Assembly (NCBI GenBank): GCA_030603365.1
Contig: JAUVXV010000010.1
Coordinates: 62,001 to 126,000, forward strand
Source of the DNA: Candidatus Heimdallarchaeota archaeon
Lineage (GTDB): Archaea; Asgardarchaeota; Heimdallarchaeia; Heimdallarchaeales; Heimdallarchaeaceae
DNA length: 64,000 bases
Direction of reading: 5' to 3'
Positions 9,006-18,183 of the stretch are shown here, one piece after another. The stretch's first letter is position 1, and each line of letters opens with the position of its first letter. Below the pieces are notes generated by a model. That model was not told the DNA's origin. It did no database searches and was given only the letters and a program-made list of their open reading frames with translations. Both the position numbers and the translations under genes were made by a program.

Positions 9006-10505
9006 CTAAAGTGATAGCTTTTCCTTGATTTTGAGCTCTAGTTCTGAGAGTAAAATAGCTTCCTGCTCTCCCGTCTTCATATCTCTAAGAGTCACTTTGT
9101 TTTCTTCAAGATCTCTCTTACCAATAATCACCATTAACGGAATGGATCTACTATTCGCATCTTCTAGCTGTCTAGAGAGTTTCCAACCAAACGGATTGAA
9201 TAAAACAGAATAGCTTTTTCTAAGTTTGTTGACTATTTCAGCTGTTTCTTGAATGACATTTTCTGCTATTATTCCTACATAGATCTGTGACGGATGAGTA
9301 TAAGGAGGTGTTCTGTTAAGAGCTTTGAGTATGGAAAGCAGAACAGTTTCACCCATTCCTATTCCAGTACTTGGGATCTTTCCACCACCTAAATCTTCTA
9401 CAAGTTTATCATAGCGTCCTCCTCCTGCGATTGCTCTAGCAACTGAACCAGTTCTGTCAAGAAACTCAAAAACAATCCCAGTGTAGTAATCCAATCCACG
9501 AGCTATGGACATATCAAACTCACAATCTTGTGCAACTTCAAATATCTCTAAATATGTAATGAGTTCTTCAAGATTGTCGATGGCTTTTGTTATTTTCTCA
9601 TTTACATCTAGTGCCCTTAAAGAAGCAATTACATCTCTCGGTTTACCTTTCATTAATGAGAACTCAAATAACTTTGATATCTGTGCTGAATCAAGATTTG
9701 CTTCTTCCATTGCTTTCTTTACTTCTTGTTCCTCTATTTCTGTTAGCTTGTTTAGATAGGATGAAAGATTTGGGTGTTTATCGATTTCTGGATAAACTTT
9801 TGTTATTTGTGGATCTTGATGCCAGACTGTTCTTAACAACTGTGCATGTTCTTTTGCTTCATTTAAAGAAGAGCCTTTTTCCTTTAACTCTGCTTCAATA
9901 GCGGTTTGAACAAACTTTCCCTTTGAATCGATAATTCTAATTACATCTAGATGATTTGAAATCTTCAAGAATTCAATATAGTTTTGAAGGAGATCTCTAC
10001 TGTTTATCACACAGACAAATTCTCCTGTTTTTAATCCTGAAGTTTTGATTATATTTGTAGTCACAGCAATAATCTCTGCATCAGCAGCTGGATGATCGAC
10101 ACCAAAAATATCTGCGTTAAACTGAAAGTGCTCTTTTACCCTACCTCTTTGTGGAGTCTCATCCCTAAAAACTCTAGGAATGCTATACCAACGGAGAGGC
10201 TTGGGGTAACGTTGGTGTTGATTAGAAATTAACCTAGCCAAAGATGGGGTCATCTCAGGTCTGAGCACAAGCTTTCTCTCTTCTCGGTCAAACAATCTGT
10301 ACGTTTCATCAGCTAGTGCTCTACCTGATTTATACTCAATAAGCTTAGCAAATTCAAGTATAGGTCCTTCATAGAGTTCATAGCCAAATTGTTTGGAAAC
10401 AGTGTGCATAGCATCAAAAATCAACTTAATCTCTGCATAATCTTCAGGGTAGAAGTCTCGATTTCCCTTTATACCTTTGAGAACTTCTTTGATTTCTGGA
10501 TCCAT
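9006..10505 (-). CDS. hisS: Histidyl-tRNA synthetase
   Basis: The 499-residue protein is a class II synthetase of the HisRS family, charging tRNA-His with histidine in the cytosol. Visible are motif 2 (PLRWYSIPRVFRDETPQRGR, with VKEHFQFNADIFG after it), the histidine-binding HisA loop RGLDYYTGIVFE, and motif 3 around GIGMGETVLL. The C-terminal anticodon-binding domain covers about residues 405-499 (IYVGIIAEN...LMVIIGKRDLEENKVTLRDMKTGE). The insertion between motif 2 and HisA is long, as in archaeal and eukaryotic HisRS. The Arf-like GTPase gene lies directly upstream on the same strand with a 52-56 bp gap. Confidence 0.96.
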   Translation of the reverse strand: MDPEIKEVLKGIKGNRDFYPEDYAEIKLIFDAMHTVSKQFGYELYEGPILEFAKLIEYKSGRALADETYRLFDREERKLVLRPEMTPSLARLISNQHQRYPKPLRWYSIPRVFRDETPQRGRVKEHFQFNADIFGVDHPAADAEIIAVTTNIIKTSGLKTGEFVCVINSRDLLQNYIEFLKISNHLDVIRIIDSKGKFVQTAIEAELKEKGSSLNEAKEHAQLLRTVWHQDPQITKVYPEIDKHPNLSSYLNKLTEIEEQEVKKAMEEANLDSAQISKLFEFSLMKGKPRDVIASLRALDVNEKITKAIDNLEELITYLEIFEVAQDCEFDMSIARGLDYYTGIVFEFLDRTGSVARAIAGGGRYDKLVEDLGGGKIPSTGIGMGETVLLSILKALNRTPPYTHPSQIYVGIIAENVIQETAEIVNKLRKSYSVLFNPFGWKLSRQLEDANSRSIPLMVIIGKRDLEENKVTLRDMKTGEQEAILLSELELKIKEKLSL

Positions 10506-10557
10506 GATATAATCAAGGATAGGTGAAATGAAAAATATTTAACACTATTGTTTCTTA

Positions 10558-11502
10558 TTAAAAAATCTCGTCAGTATCGATTGTTGAGATTTCAAACATT
10601 GGTAATTGTTTTTCAGACCAAAAGGTTTGATTGTCAATCATATATTTGATAAGATAACTGGTTAAATCTGATTCAGATATACCATTATCTTTCTGAACTC
10701 GCAAACCTTGAATTTCTTTAATAAATTCAGTCAGAAGTTTCATTAAAAGACTGGTTCCTTTAAATTCTTCACTTCTGGTGGTAATTAACCAGCAAGAAGT
10801 TTGTTCATCGGCGGCCATAACAACTTGTCTACCTCCGATCCTCATGTATTCCAGTATTGATTCTGCATTTGTAGCAAATTTATAACGAATTACTGGGAAT
10901 GAACTTTCATCAACTATGTTATCATCAGCAGTTTTAATTCTAGCTTCAACAATTCCTGTTTCTGTTTTAATATAAGCTACAAAATAATCAACAGTGATAC
11001 CAGCTGTGATCAGAGTAGAAATTATAGCATTAGCTAACCAGTCAACAGTTTTGTTCAAATTCTTTCCTGTAATTGGAGAAATAGACATGTATTCAATATC
11101 ATGACCACCGGAAGGACTTGTAAAGATATTATTGATTGTTTTAACAACCTCTTCATCTATTGGTTTGTCCCAAGTATTAATCAAAACAAGAACAGGGGAA
11201 TTCTGTTTAATCCATTTGAGAGCTCGAACAAACCATTGTTTAGATTCATCTAATTTTTCTTCCTTGGTTCCGTCTACTACATAGATTAGTGCGTCTGAAC
11301 GAGAGAGGTAACTTGGCCAAAGAGAATTACGAAAAGGTTCTTTTCCACCCAAGTCAGTTAAACCAAGTCTCAAGCCATTGATTTTGACAATTTCTTGATT
11401 TATGCCATATGTAGAATAAGTTTCAGATATCTCTTCACGCAGGAGCTTATTGACAATGGAAGTCTTTCCAACTCCATCTAAACCTGCAATCGATACTGTC
11501 AT
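10558..11502 (-). CDS. Arf/Ras-like small GTPase with C-terminal extension
   Basis: From the ATG at 11502 the protein begins MTVSIAGLDGVGKTS, a P-loop at residues 7-15. DLGGKEPFRNSLWPSYL (about 50-66) matches switch II of Arf-like GTPases, where the usual WDxGGQE has Lys in place of Gln. YVVDGT and NTWDKP (about 109-114) occupy the G4 position, so the usual NKxD is NTWD. Residues after about 175 form an extra alpha/beta region that may be a longin or roadblock-like domain. GTPases of this kind are abundant in Asgard archaea and usually act in membrane or cytoskeletal regulation. A TTG at 11550 would add 16 residues. No lipid-modification motif is visible. Confidence 0.82.
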   Translation of the reverse strand: MTVSIAGLDGVGKTSIVNKLLREEISETYSTYGINQEIVKINGLRLGLTDLGGKEPFRNSLWPSYLSRSDALIYVVDGTKEEKLDESKQWFVRALKWIKQNSPVLVLINTWDKPIDEEVVKTINNIFTSPSGGHDIEYMSISPITGKNLNKTVDWLANAIISTLITAGITVDYFVAYIKTETGIVEARIKTADDNIVDESSFPVIRYKFATNAESILEYMRIGGRQVVMAADEQTSCWLITTRSEEFKGTSLLMKLLTEFIKEIQGLRVQKDNGISESDLTSYLIKYMIDNQTFWSEKQLPMFEISTIDTDEIF

Positions 11503-11717
11503 GTCTCTACTTGACACTGCTAAATCAGTACTTGTTTCTGACCCCAACAAATCCTTTCACTACCGCTGATTCATACACTAAACTTGAACCGCCAGAATAC
11601 CCCGTATTATTATATTCACTCGGACTCTTAAAAATATTTGCAGAGAGGTAAGAAAGAGGGTTGAGGATTTGTGTCAATATCTAGAAGAAAAATCCGCAAT
11701 TGAAGAGATGAGATAGT

Positions 11718-12866
11718 TTAAACCATTTCTACTCTCTTTTTCAGAACCAATATAATTACTAAGAGAGGAGTAATCATAAATACTAAAATTATAGGTTTCT
11801 CCAATTCGGGAATGACAGGAAGATCTCCAAATGAAAATAAAGGATATAAATCAGCTGATTGCGCATCACCATCAATTTCATAATAACCAACACCATTCCA
11901 ATCGCTCCAATAATTTCCTGTTTGAGTGATAGTATTATACCAATAATTGTGACCTGTTATATTCGATGGTCCTTCATGATAAGCTTGTGATGTTCCACCA
12001 GCATTATCGATAAATACATTTTGATACACTTGTACATTAGTAGAATCGTAGGCTAATACTACTCCAAACAAACCATTAGCTTCAAGCCAATTATAGTATA
12101 CATTGCTCTCATGAGCTGCATCTAGTCTTGTTCCATTTTCACTATTGAAACTGCATGTATTGTTATACACATTTGTATAACTTGTTCTTAGAACATAAAT
12201 CCCAGTAGGATTAAATTTGCATGTATTATTGTAAATCTGGTAGTAATCTCCATCATCAGCTATTATTCCAGCATATACATTATTAGTGACAGTATTATTA
12301 CAAATCAATGCATTCCCCCCAGTAACTGATATTCCTACATGATAACCTGATACTGCGTTATTTACAATAACAGAATTTTGACCTAGTATGTATATACCAT
12401 GATTAAGTCCACCATTAGCAATGATGCAATTTAATATTGTTACATTTCTGGCATACATCACTGAAATGCCAGTTCGTTCAACACTGTCAATAGTAACTCC
12501 ATCAATAACTATAGCCCCTTCTGTAGTATTATATAATCGAATACCTCTAGACTCAGCTCTTATGAAACAATTTCTTATTACGAATTTTTGAGGGACACTT
12601 AATATGTAAATACCCCAATAATTACTAGTTATAATTTCATAATTTTCAATCAGATATGGATCATCAAGAGTCCCATTACCTGGAAAGTTGTATATATCCC
12701 AATCATCTTCATTGTTAATGAAGATACTTGAGTGAGGTGTGAGGTTTGTCCTTAATTGGGATTGATTAAGAGAAGATAGAACACATGTACAAGGCGTTCG
12801 TGTATGTAAGAAAGACAGAACCACGATAAAAAATATCTGAAAACCAACAACTCTAAAATTCCTCAT
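11718..12866 (-). CDS. Secreted beta-helix (PbH1/NosD-like) protein with C-terminal anchor
   Basis: The 382-residue protein begins with a signal peptide (about residues 5-28). A short ordered segment with FPGNGTLDDPYLIENYEI follows, which recurs in the protein at 27898-29976. Tandem parallel beta-helix repeats come next, e.g. VIDGVTIDSVERTGISV, VIVNNAVSGYHVGISV, QIYNNTCKFNPTGIYV. The C-terminus is VIPELEKP, a hydrophobic helix and LKKRVEMV, a typical membrane anchor with basic tail. It is probably displayed on the cell surface and may bind or act on polysaccharide, but no catalytic residues can be assigned. A TATA-like ATTTAAACG at 12903-12911 (minus) fits a short leader. Confidence 0.85.
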   Translation of the reverse strand: MRNFRVVGFQIFFIVVLSFLHTRTPCTCVLSSLNQSQLRTNLTPHSSIFINNEDDWDIYNFPGNGTLDDPYLIENYEIITSNYWGIYILSVPQKFVIRNCFIRAESRGIRLYNTTEGAIVIDGVTIDSVERTGISVMYARNVTILNCIIANGGLNHGIYILGQNSVIVNNAVSGYHVGISVTGGNALICNNTVTNNVYAGIIADDGDYYQIYNNTCKFNPTGIYVLRTSYTNVYNNTCSFNSENGTRLDAAHESNVYYNWLEANGLFGVVLAYDSTNVQVYQNVFIDNAGGTSQAYHEGPSNITGHNYWYNTITQTGNYWSDWNGVGYYEIDGDAQSADLYPLFSFGDLPVIPELEKPIILVFMITPLLVIILVLKKRVEMV

Positions 12867-13085
12867 AATAATGATTCACCTAACTCAACTAGCAAACTTA
12901 TACGTTTAAATCCTTAAAAGCTTTTATGGAGATTTCCTAAAAATACTGGGATAAACTAATTTTCTTAAAGACTTATTTTCCTTCATAATACTTAATTTGA
13001 ATTATTAAGAAATGCAGGAACAAAAGAAATCTGTGTGAGAAGGTTTTTGTTCTATGGACATATACAGTGTTAGGAGTTTTATCAC

Positions 13086-13247
13086 ATGAATAATGGTGGT
13101 ATTGGAGGATTAGGTGGATTGGAGGAAAGCGAGGATGAACTCACTTCGGAGGAAATTGAAAGAATAAAGGAAGAAAGAAGATTAAAGGAAGAGGAAAAGA
13201 AAAACAAAAAGAAGGAAAAAAAGAGGAAAAAGGAATACGGATATTAA
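13086..13247 (+). CDS. Small highly charged protein
   Basis: A 53-codon frame starts at an ATG preceded by TTAGGAG at about 10 nt. It encodes a Gly-rich start (MNNGGIGGLGGLEES) followed by a helix made almost wholly of Glu, Lys and Arg and ending EYGY. There is no hydrophobic segment, so it would be soluble. Short, highly charged proteins are common in archaea but low-complexity frames can also be chance, and no homologue is recognised. It lies between the divergent beta-helix gene and the thermosome promoter. Confidence 0.4.
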   Translation: MNNGGIGGLGGLEESEDELTSEEIERIKEERRLKEEEKKNKKKEKKRKKEYGY

Positions 13248-13310
13248 GCTATATCATCCCTATCTGTTTTTAAAAGATTCACATTTCAGTTTTTCACAAA
13301 AGCGTAAAGG

Positions 13311-13318
13311 TTATATAT
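13311..13318 (+). promoter_or_regulatory. TATA box of the thermosome gene
   Basis: TTATATAT follows a purine-rich AGCGTAAAGG that could be the BRE. A start site about 26 bp downstream would give a leader of roughly 40 nt, containing AAGAGGT shortly before the ATG at 13381. This is among the clearest promoters in the window, as expected for an abundant chaperonin. Confidence 0.6.
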
Positions 13319-13380
13319 CAGTGATTAGACACATGAACTTGAAAATTTGATAATCTTACGATTACAAAGAGGTATTTACA

Positions 13381-15006
13381 ATGTATGGTCAACCAGTTTA
13401 TATTATGAAAGAAGGAACTGAAAGAACCCAAGGAAGAGATGCCCAACGCAATAACATCACTGCTGCAAGAGCTGTTTCAGAAGCTATTCGTTCTGCACTT
13501 GGTCCTAAGGGAATGGACAAGATGTTAATTGACAACTTTGGTGATACTACTGTCACCAATGATGGTGCAACTATCCTTAAAGAGATTGAAGTCAGCCATC
13601 CTGCAGCCAAATTCGTGATCGATCTTGCTAAGACTCAAGATCAAGAAACCGGTGATGGCACTACCACTGTTGTGGTTATTGCTGGTGAGTTGCTTAAACA
13701 AGCAGAAGAATTATTGGACTTGGATATTCATCCTAGTATCATTATTGAAGGATATAGATTAGCTCGCTTTAAAGCTGATGAAATCCTTGATGGAATGTCT
13801 ACTGAAGTTCTATTTGATAACGATAAGACTTTGAGAGCTGTAGCTGAAACTTCTATGTCTTCTAAAATCGTTAGTGGTGAAAAAGGTTTACTAGCTGAGA
13901 TTGTTGTTAAGGCTGTTAAAGCCATATCTGAAGACAAAGATGGTAAAAAGTTTGCTGATATTGATAACATTCAAATTCAGAAGAAGAAAGGTGGGAGCCT
14001 TGTTGATGCTGAATTAATTGATGGTATCATTATGGATAAAGAATTCGTTCACTCAGATATGCCTAAGAAGATTGAGGATGCTAAAATTCTTCTACTTGAT
14101 AAGGGATTAGAATTAAGCAAAACCGAAATTGATGCGAAAATCAATATTACCAGTCCTGAACAGATTCAAGCTTTTCTTGATAATGAACATGAAATGCTCA
14201 AAGAAATGGCTGATAAAATCATTGCTTCTGGAGCTAATGTGGTTCTTTGCCAGAAAGGAATTGACGATATTATTCAACACTATTTGGCTAAGAAAGATAT
14301 TTCAGCTGTTCGTAGAATTAAGAAAAGCGACATGGAAAAACTAGCTAAAGCTACAGGTGCACAAATAACTACCAGTTTAGAAGATCTCAAGGATTACATT
14401 GGTAATGCAAATCTTGCTGAAGAGAGATCTATCGGTGATGATAACATGATTTTTGTAACTGGATGCGAAAATCCTAAAGCTGTTTCTATAATCATCCGTG
14501 GTGGAACTGAAATGATAGTTGATGAAGCTGATCGTGCTATTCATGATGCTCTCTGTGTTGTTCGTCAAGTTATTAACGACAAGCAAGTTGTTCCAGGTGG
14601 TGGAGCTCCCGAAATTCGAATTAGCCAAAAACTTGGAGAATTTGCAATGGATTACACCAGTAAAGTACAACTAGCAATCGAGAAGTTCGCAAAAGCTATG
14701 GAAATCATTCCTAGAACTTTAGCAGAAAACGCAGGACTTGATCCAATCGATGTTCTATCAGAATTACATGGACAACATGCAAAAAACGGTCATGTTTTTG
14801 GAGTTAATCCATTTAAATCAAAAGTAGATGATATGGCAAAACTCAATGTTTGGGAACCAATTTCAGTAAAGAAACAAGCTATTAGCGGTGCTGCTGAAGC
14901 TGCTGAAATGATTCTCAGAATTGATGATGTTATTGCTGCTAAGGAATTATCTGGTGGGGCGGGTGGAATGCCTCCAGATCCTGGCGGAATGGATGAGGAT
15001 TTCTAA
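13381..15006 (+). CDS. ths: Thermosome (group II chaperonin) subunit
   Basis: The 541-residue protein is a full-length group II chaperonin that folds proteins in an ATP-driven double-ring cavity in the cytosol. Landmarks are GPKGMDKMLIDNFGDTTVTN near the N-terminus, the nucleotide-binding GDGTTT (about residues 90-95), the apical-domain region with DMPKKIEDAKILLLDKG, and VVPGGGAPEIRIS. The tail ends SGGAGGMPPDPGGMDEDF, the usual Gly/Met-rich end. The start is preceded by a purine-rich AAAGAGG. Only one subunit gene is here; a partner could be elsewhere. Confidence 0.97.
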   Translation: MYGQPVYIMKEGTERTQGRDAQRNNITAARAVSEAIRSALGPKGMDKMLIDNFGDTTVTNDGATILKEIEVSHPAAKFVIDLAKTQDQETGDGTTTVVVIAGELLKQAEELLDLDIHPSIIIEGYRLARFKADEILDGMSTEVLFDNDKTLRAVAETSMSSKIVSGEKGLLAEIVVKAVKAISEDKDGKKFADIDNIQIQKKKGGSLVDAELIDGIIMDKEFVHSDMPKKIEDAKILLLDKGLELSKTEIDAKINITSPEQIQAFLDNEHEMLKEMADKIIASGANVVLCQKGIDDIIQHYLAKKDISAVRRIKKSDMEKLAKATGAQITTSLEDLKDYIGNANLAEERSIGDDNMIFVTGCENPKAVSIIIRGGTEMIVDEADRAIHDALCVVRQVINDKQVVPGGGAPEIRISQKLGEFAMDYTSKVQLAIEKFAKAMEIIPRTLAENAGLDPIDVLSELHGQHAKNGHVFGVNPFKSKVDDMAKLNVWEPISVKKQAISGAAEAAEMILRIDDVIAAKELSGGAGGMPPDPGGMDEDF

Positions 15007-15044
15007 TATCCTTATTCCTAAATTTTCTCTTTTTAAAACAGAAT

Positions 15045-15263
15045 TTAAAGCCTATATGTTTTCAAGGCACTTGTAACTTTTTGTAACATTTCTTCAGTTA
15101 CTTTATCGGATTCTAACTCCACAATAGCTACCCAAGTAGAGTAAGCTGCTTCTCTTACTTCCTTATTATTATCTTTCATACCATCCACGATAATGTCAAC
15201 TACTTCAGTATTGAGAGTGGATATTTTGTTACCTTTCTTAAGTTCAATAGGAGTGTAAGACAT
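15045..15263 (-). CDS. Small HEAT-like protein
   Basis: This 72-residue protein begins MSYTPIELKKGNK and contains DGMKDNNKEVREAAYSTWVA, one HEAT-type helical hairpin. A second helix pair ends in ALKTYRL. It is too short for a solenoid and may be a stand-alone interaction module. The frame is convergent with the thermosome gene (38 bp between stops) and has a TATA-like TTTTTAAAG about 30 bp upstream of its ATG on the minus strand. No function is assigned. Confidence 0.55.
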   Translation of the reverse strand: MSYTPIELKKGNKISTLNTEVVDIIVDGMKDNNKEVREAAYSTWVAIVELESDKVTEEMLQKVTSALKTYRL

Positions 15264-15392
15264 TGTCCCCGTAAAAATTAGAACTAATGACTTTAAAAAT
15301 GTTTTTCAAATCAGACAAAAAACGCAGTTTTAAGTGGTTTTTTTGGGGTTTGGATAAAAAAATGTAATGCAGAGAAGAAGAAATAGAGAGAG

Positions 15393-16568
15393 TTACTCCT
15401 TTACTCTTTGAGCAACTTTCTTTCCTAAATCCTTTGCTTGTTGAAGAATTTCATCAGTTGGTGCTCCTCTAAATTCCAATAGAGGTTCAACAACTTCCCA
15501 ATCCAATTCTTGAACTTGATCTGCTGCTTGTTTAAGAGCTCTCCCACTCCACATAGATGACCCAAAGAAACCTACGATTCTTTCTCTCAAATCTTTTCTT
15601 TTTACTAAGTGAAGATAATAAGATGTGTTAAGAAAAGGTCCTCCATCATAAACTGGGAAACCTAGAATCACTCCTTTGTATTTCCATGTTTCTTTGATTA
15701 GGTAACTCAAATGATCCTTCGAGAAGTTTAGAACAGTAACTGGCAATCCCTCTTCTTTTATCCCATCAACAACACTATTAACAACCTTAGCAGTGTTCCC
15801 ATACATTGATCCCCATATGACTACGACACCTGGTAAAGCCATCCTATCTGAAAGACGAACATACAAATCAAGTATTCGTTGTGGATCTTTTCTCCAAATT
15901 AAACCATGAGCTGGAGCAATAATTTTGATATCTAAAGCTCCGAGTTTTTCCATAGCTTTCTTAACGTATTTAACATATTTAGCAACTATATTGCTAAAAT
16001 AACGTATTGTTTCTTCAAAGAAGATATCAGGGTCACAATCATCATCAAAAATTCCAAAATCAAGAGCTTTATATGAACCAAATGCATCGCATGAAAACAA
16101 GATTTTCTCTTGATTATCATAGGTTATCATTGTTTCAGGCCAGTGAACCAAGGGATCCATGTAGAATGTCAATATTCTTCCTCCCAAGTCCAATGTATCT
16201 CCTTCTCCTACAACTCGAATGTTCTCTGTGATTCTATAGAGACTATTAAGCATATCTTCTGCTTTCTTTGAACAAAGTATTGTTGCATTTGGAACTTTTT
16301 CTAGTAGTCTAGTTAGAGAACTGCTATGATCCGGTTCTATATGGTTCAAAATGATATAATCAATATCAAACGAAGTTACTTCTTCTACTTTGTTCAGAAA
16401 CTCATCAACAAAAGGTATTTTCACGGTTTCTATTAATGCAGTTTTTTCTCCTTTAACCACATAGCTATTATAACTCACACCTTCAGGGATAGGCCAAAGT
16501 CCTTCGAACAAGTCAGTTAAGTGATCATTCACTCCAACATAATATACTTCAGATGCTACTTCCTTCAT
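15393..16568 (-). CDS. fprA: Class A flavodiiron protein (FprA type)
   Basis: The 391-residue protein has the two-domain architecture of class A flavodiiron proteins. The N-terminal metallo-beta-lactamase-like domain holds the diiron motif HIEPDHSS, with further ligands in DPLVHWPETM and the late PAHGLIW. The C-terminal flavodoxin domain starts VVIWGSMYGNTAKV, the FMN phosphate-binding loop, and continues to FFGSSMWSGRA. These enzymes reduce O2 to water or NO to N2O and protect anaerobes from oxidative or nitrosative stress. They usually take electrons from rubredoxin or F420H2; no rubredoxin is nearby, and the Rubredoxin domain of flavorubredoxin is absent. Confidence 0.92.
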   Translation of the reverse strand: MKEVASEVYYVGVNDHLTDLFEGLWPIPEGVSYNSYVVKGEKTALIETVKIPFVDEFLNKVEEVTSFDIDYIILNHIEPDHSSSLTRLLEKVPNATILCSKKAEDMLNSLYRITENIRVVGEGDTLDLGGRILTFYMDPLVHWPETMITYDNQEKILFSCDAFGSYKALDFGIFDDDCDPDIFFEETIRYFSNIVAKYVKYVKKAMEKLGALDIKIIAPAHGLIWRKDPQRILDLYVRLSDRMALPGVVVIWGSMYGNTAKVVNSVVDGIKEEGLPVTVLNFSKDHLSYLIKETWKYKGVILGFPVYDGGPFLNTSYYLHLVKRKDLRERIVGFFGSSMWSGRALKQAADQVQELDWEVVEPLLEFRGAPTDEILQQAKDLGKKVAQRVKE

Positions 16569-16744
16569 TTCTAACTACTCTTTAATTTATGGATTATATT
16601 TAAGAGAATTAACCTCTCAATTCACATGTAAAAGCACTTAGGAATCTTTTAAAAACGTTAGGTTCTCTCAAACAATTTTGTATATTTTTCTTCTTTTTGA
16701 CCAAAATTCTTAAGGAGTTTAACATAAATCTATCCTTGTAGAAA

Positions 16745-17692
16745 ATGGAACTCAAAGGAATCGATAAGAAAATAACAGAGATACTTGAGAAAGCTAATCT
16801 AAATCTCGAAACAATAGCTGTTTCTACAGCTGAAGAATTATCTTCACTAGCTGAGATAGACAATAAAGAAGCTAAGAAAGTAATCAAAGCTGCTCAAGAA
16901 GAATTAGGTATTCAACCTATGACTGCTTTGAAATTCTTAGAGCATGAGTCAAAGAGAGGAAAGATTACAACATCCTCTACTGAGTTTGATACAATTCTAG
17001 GAGGAGGTATCTGGACTCAAGAGCTTACAGAACTTGCTGGATCCTTTGGTAGTGGAAAAACACAATTATGTTTTCAACTCTGTTTAAATGTTCAACTCCC
17101 AGTTGATGAAGGTGGATTGGAAGGAAATGCATTTTTCATAGATACTGAAAGAACTTTTTCTCCCAGAAGAGTTGTTGAAATTGCTTCTTATAGAGAATTT
17201 GACGTGGAGAAAGCGTTAGGTAATATATACATTGGCTCTGCTCTTAACACTCATCATCTTTTCAGTATAGTAGATGAATTAGAAGAAATCATCCCAGACA
17301 AAAATATCAAACTTCTAATAGTAGATTCCTTTGCATCACATTTCAGATCTGAATTCATTGGGAAGAATCGTTTAGTAGAAAGACAACAGAAGATTATGCA
17401 AATAGCAGAAAAACTTATTGCACTTGCTGTTAAATTTGATCTAGCTGTTGTCGTAACTAATCAGATTATTGCTAATGTTGAAGAGTTTCTTTTTGGTAGT
17501 CCTGAAGAACCAGCTCTTGGATTTGCATGGGCTCACAGACCTCAACAAAGGATTTTTCTCCGAAAATCACGAGGTAGCTCGAGGATTGCAAGACTTTTTG
17601 ACAGTTCAAGAATGCCTGAAAGAGAGGCTCTTTTCTATGTAACTGAAAATGGTTTATCAGATGCACCATTCTCTTCTGATTTCTACTCTTAG
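16745..17692 (+). CDS. radA: DNA repair and recombination protein RadA
   Basis: At 315 residues this is a typical archaeal RadA, the Rad51 homologue that forms filaments on single-stranded DNA and drives strand exchange. An N-terminal helix-hairpin-helix domain covers about residues 1-58. Walker A is GSFGSGKTQ (about 99-107) and Walker B is KLLIVDSFASHFR. L1 and L2 regions follow with VVVTNQI and the HRPQQRIFLRKSR strand. The length, about 310-325 in archaea, argues for the complete gene. It is divergent from the flavodiiron gene (176 bp) and convergent with the S25e gene. Confidence 0.95.
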   Translation: MELKGIDKKITEILEKANLNLETIAVSTAEELSSLAEIDNKEAKKVIKAAQEELGIQPMTALKFLEHESKRGKITTSSTEFDTILGGGIWTQELTELAGSFGSGKTQLCFQLCLNVQLPVDEGGLEGNAFFIDTERTFSPRRVVEIASYREFDVEKALGNIYIGSALNTHHLFSIVDELEEIIPDKNIKLLIVDSFASHFRSEFIGKNRLVERQQKIMQIAEKLIALAVKFDLAVVVTNQIIANVEEFLFGSPEEPALGFAWAHRPQQRIFLRKSRGSSRIARLFDSSRMPEREALFYVTENGLSDAPFSSDFYS

Positions 17693-17749
17693 AAAATAAA
17701 TCTCTATTTAACAATGAAAATCATAAAACTAGAAAAAGATAGATGAGAG

Positions 17750-18061
17750 TTAGCTACTTTCAATGGCAGCTGAATAGACTATTGTTCGTCTAGATTTGGT
17801 TATGATTTTAATAATATTATTTTCTTCTGCTTCACGTAATATCTTCTTAGCAGTACTTACTCTAATATTGTATTTATAAGCTAAGTAAGCAGGAGTAATT
17901 CCTTTAGCTCTTTTTATTTCATCATCTATTTTCTTCTTGGTATCGTCATCAGGTTTTAAATCTCGAATTGTAGGGATAAATTCTACAACTAAACCGAACT
18001 TTTTCTTCTTCCTGACTACTTTTCTTTCGCGTCCAGACATTTCTCTCGATTTTGCGTTCAT
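17750..18061 (-). CDS. rps25e: Ribosomal protein S25e
   Basis: The 103-residue basic protein has the S25e winged-helix core. A lysine-rich N-terminus (RERKVVRKKKKFG) is followed by helices with KGITPAYLAYKYNIRVSTA and KKILREAEENNIIKI. SRRTIVYSA forms the wing. S25e is a small-subunit protein found in eukaryotes and part of the archaea, including Crenarchaeota and Asgard, and absent from most Euryarchaeota. It is an isolated gene convergent with radA. Confidence 0.92.
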   Translation of the reverse strand: MNAKSREMSGRERKVVRKKKKFGLVVEFIPTIRDLKPDDDTKKKIDDEIKRAKGITPAYLAYKYNIRVSTAKKILREAEENNIIKIITKSRRTIVYSAAIESS

Positions 18062-18151
18062 GTGTTGATTTTTAAGTTATTCGATTGAATGCTTTTTATG
18101 AAGGAAAAATCTGAACTATTAAAAAAGCAAAGCTAACCTCCCGTGAACCAA

Positions 18152-18171
18152 AATCTTGATAATTCAAGATT
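18152..18171. promoter_or_regulatory. Inverted repeat before the UroD-like gene
   Basis: AATCTTGA and TCAAGATT form an 8-bp perfect dyad around TAAT, ending 12 bp before the ATG at 18184. A TATA-like CTATTAAAAAA lies near 18115, so the dyad would be in the leader. It may be an operator or an RNA hairpin near the translation start. Confidence 0.4.
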
Positions 18172-18183
18172 TAAAGAAAACAT

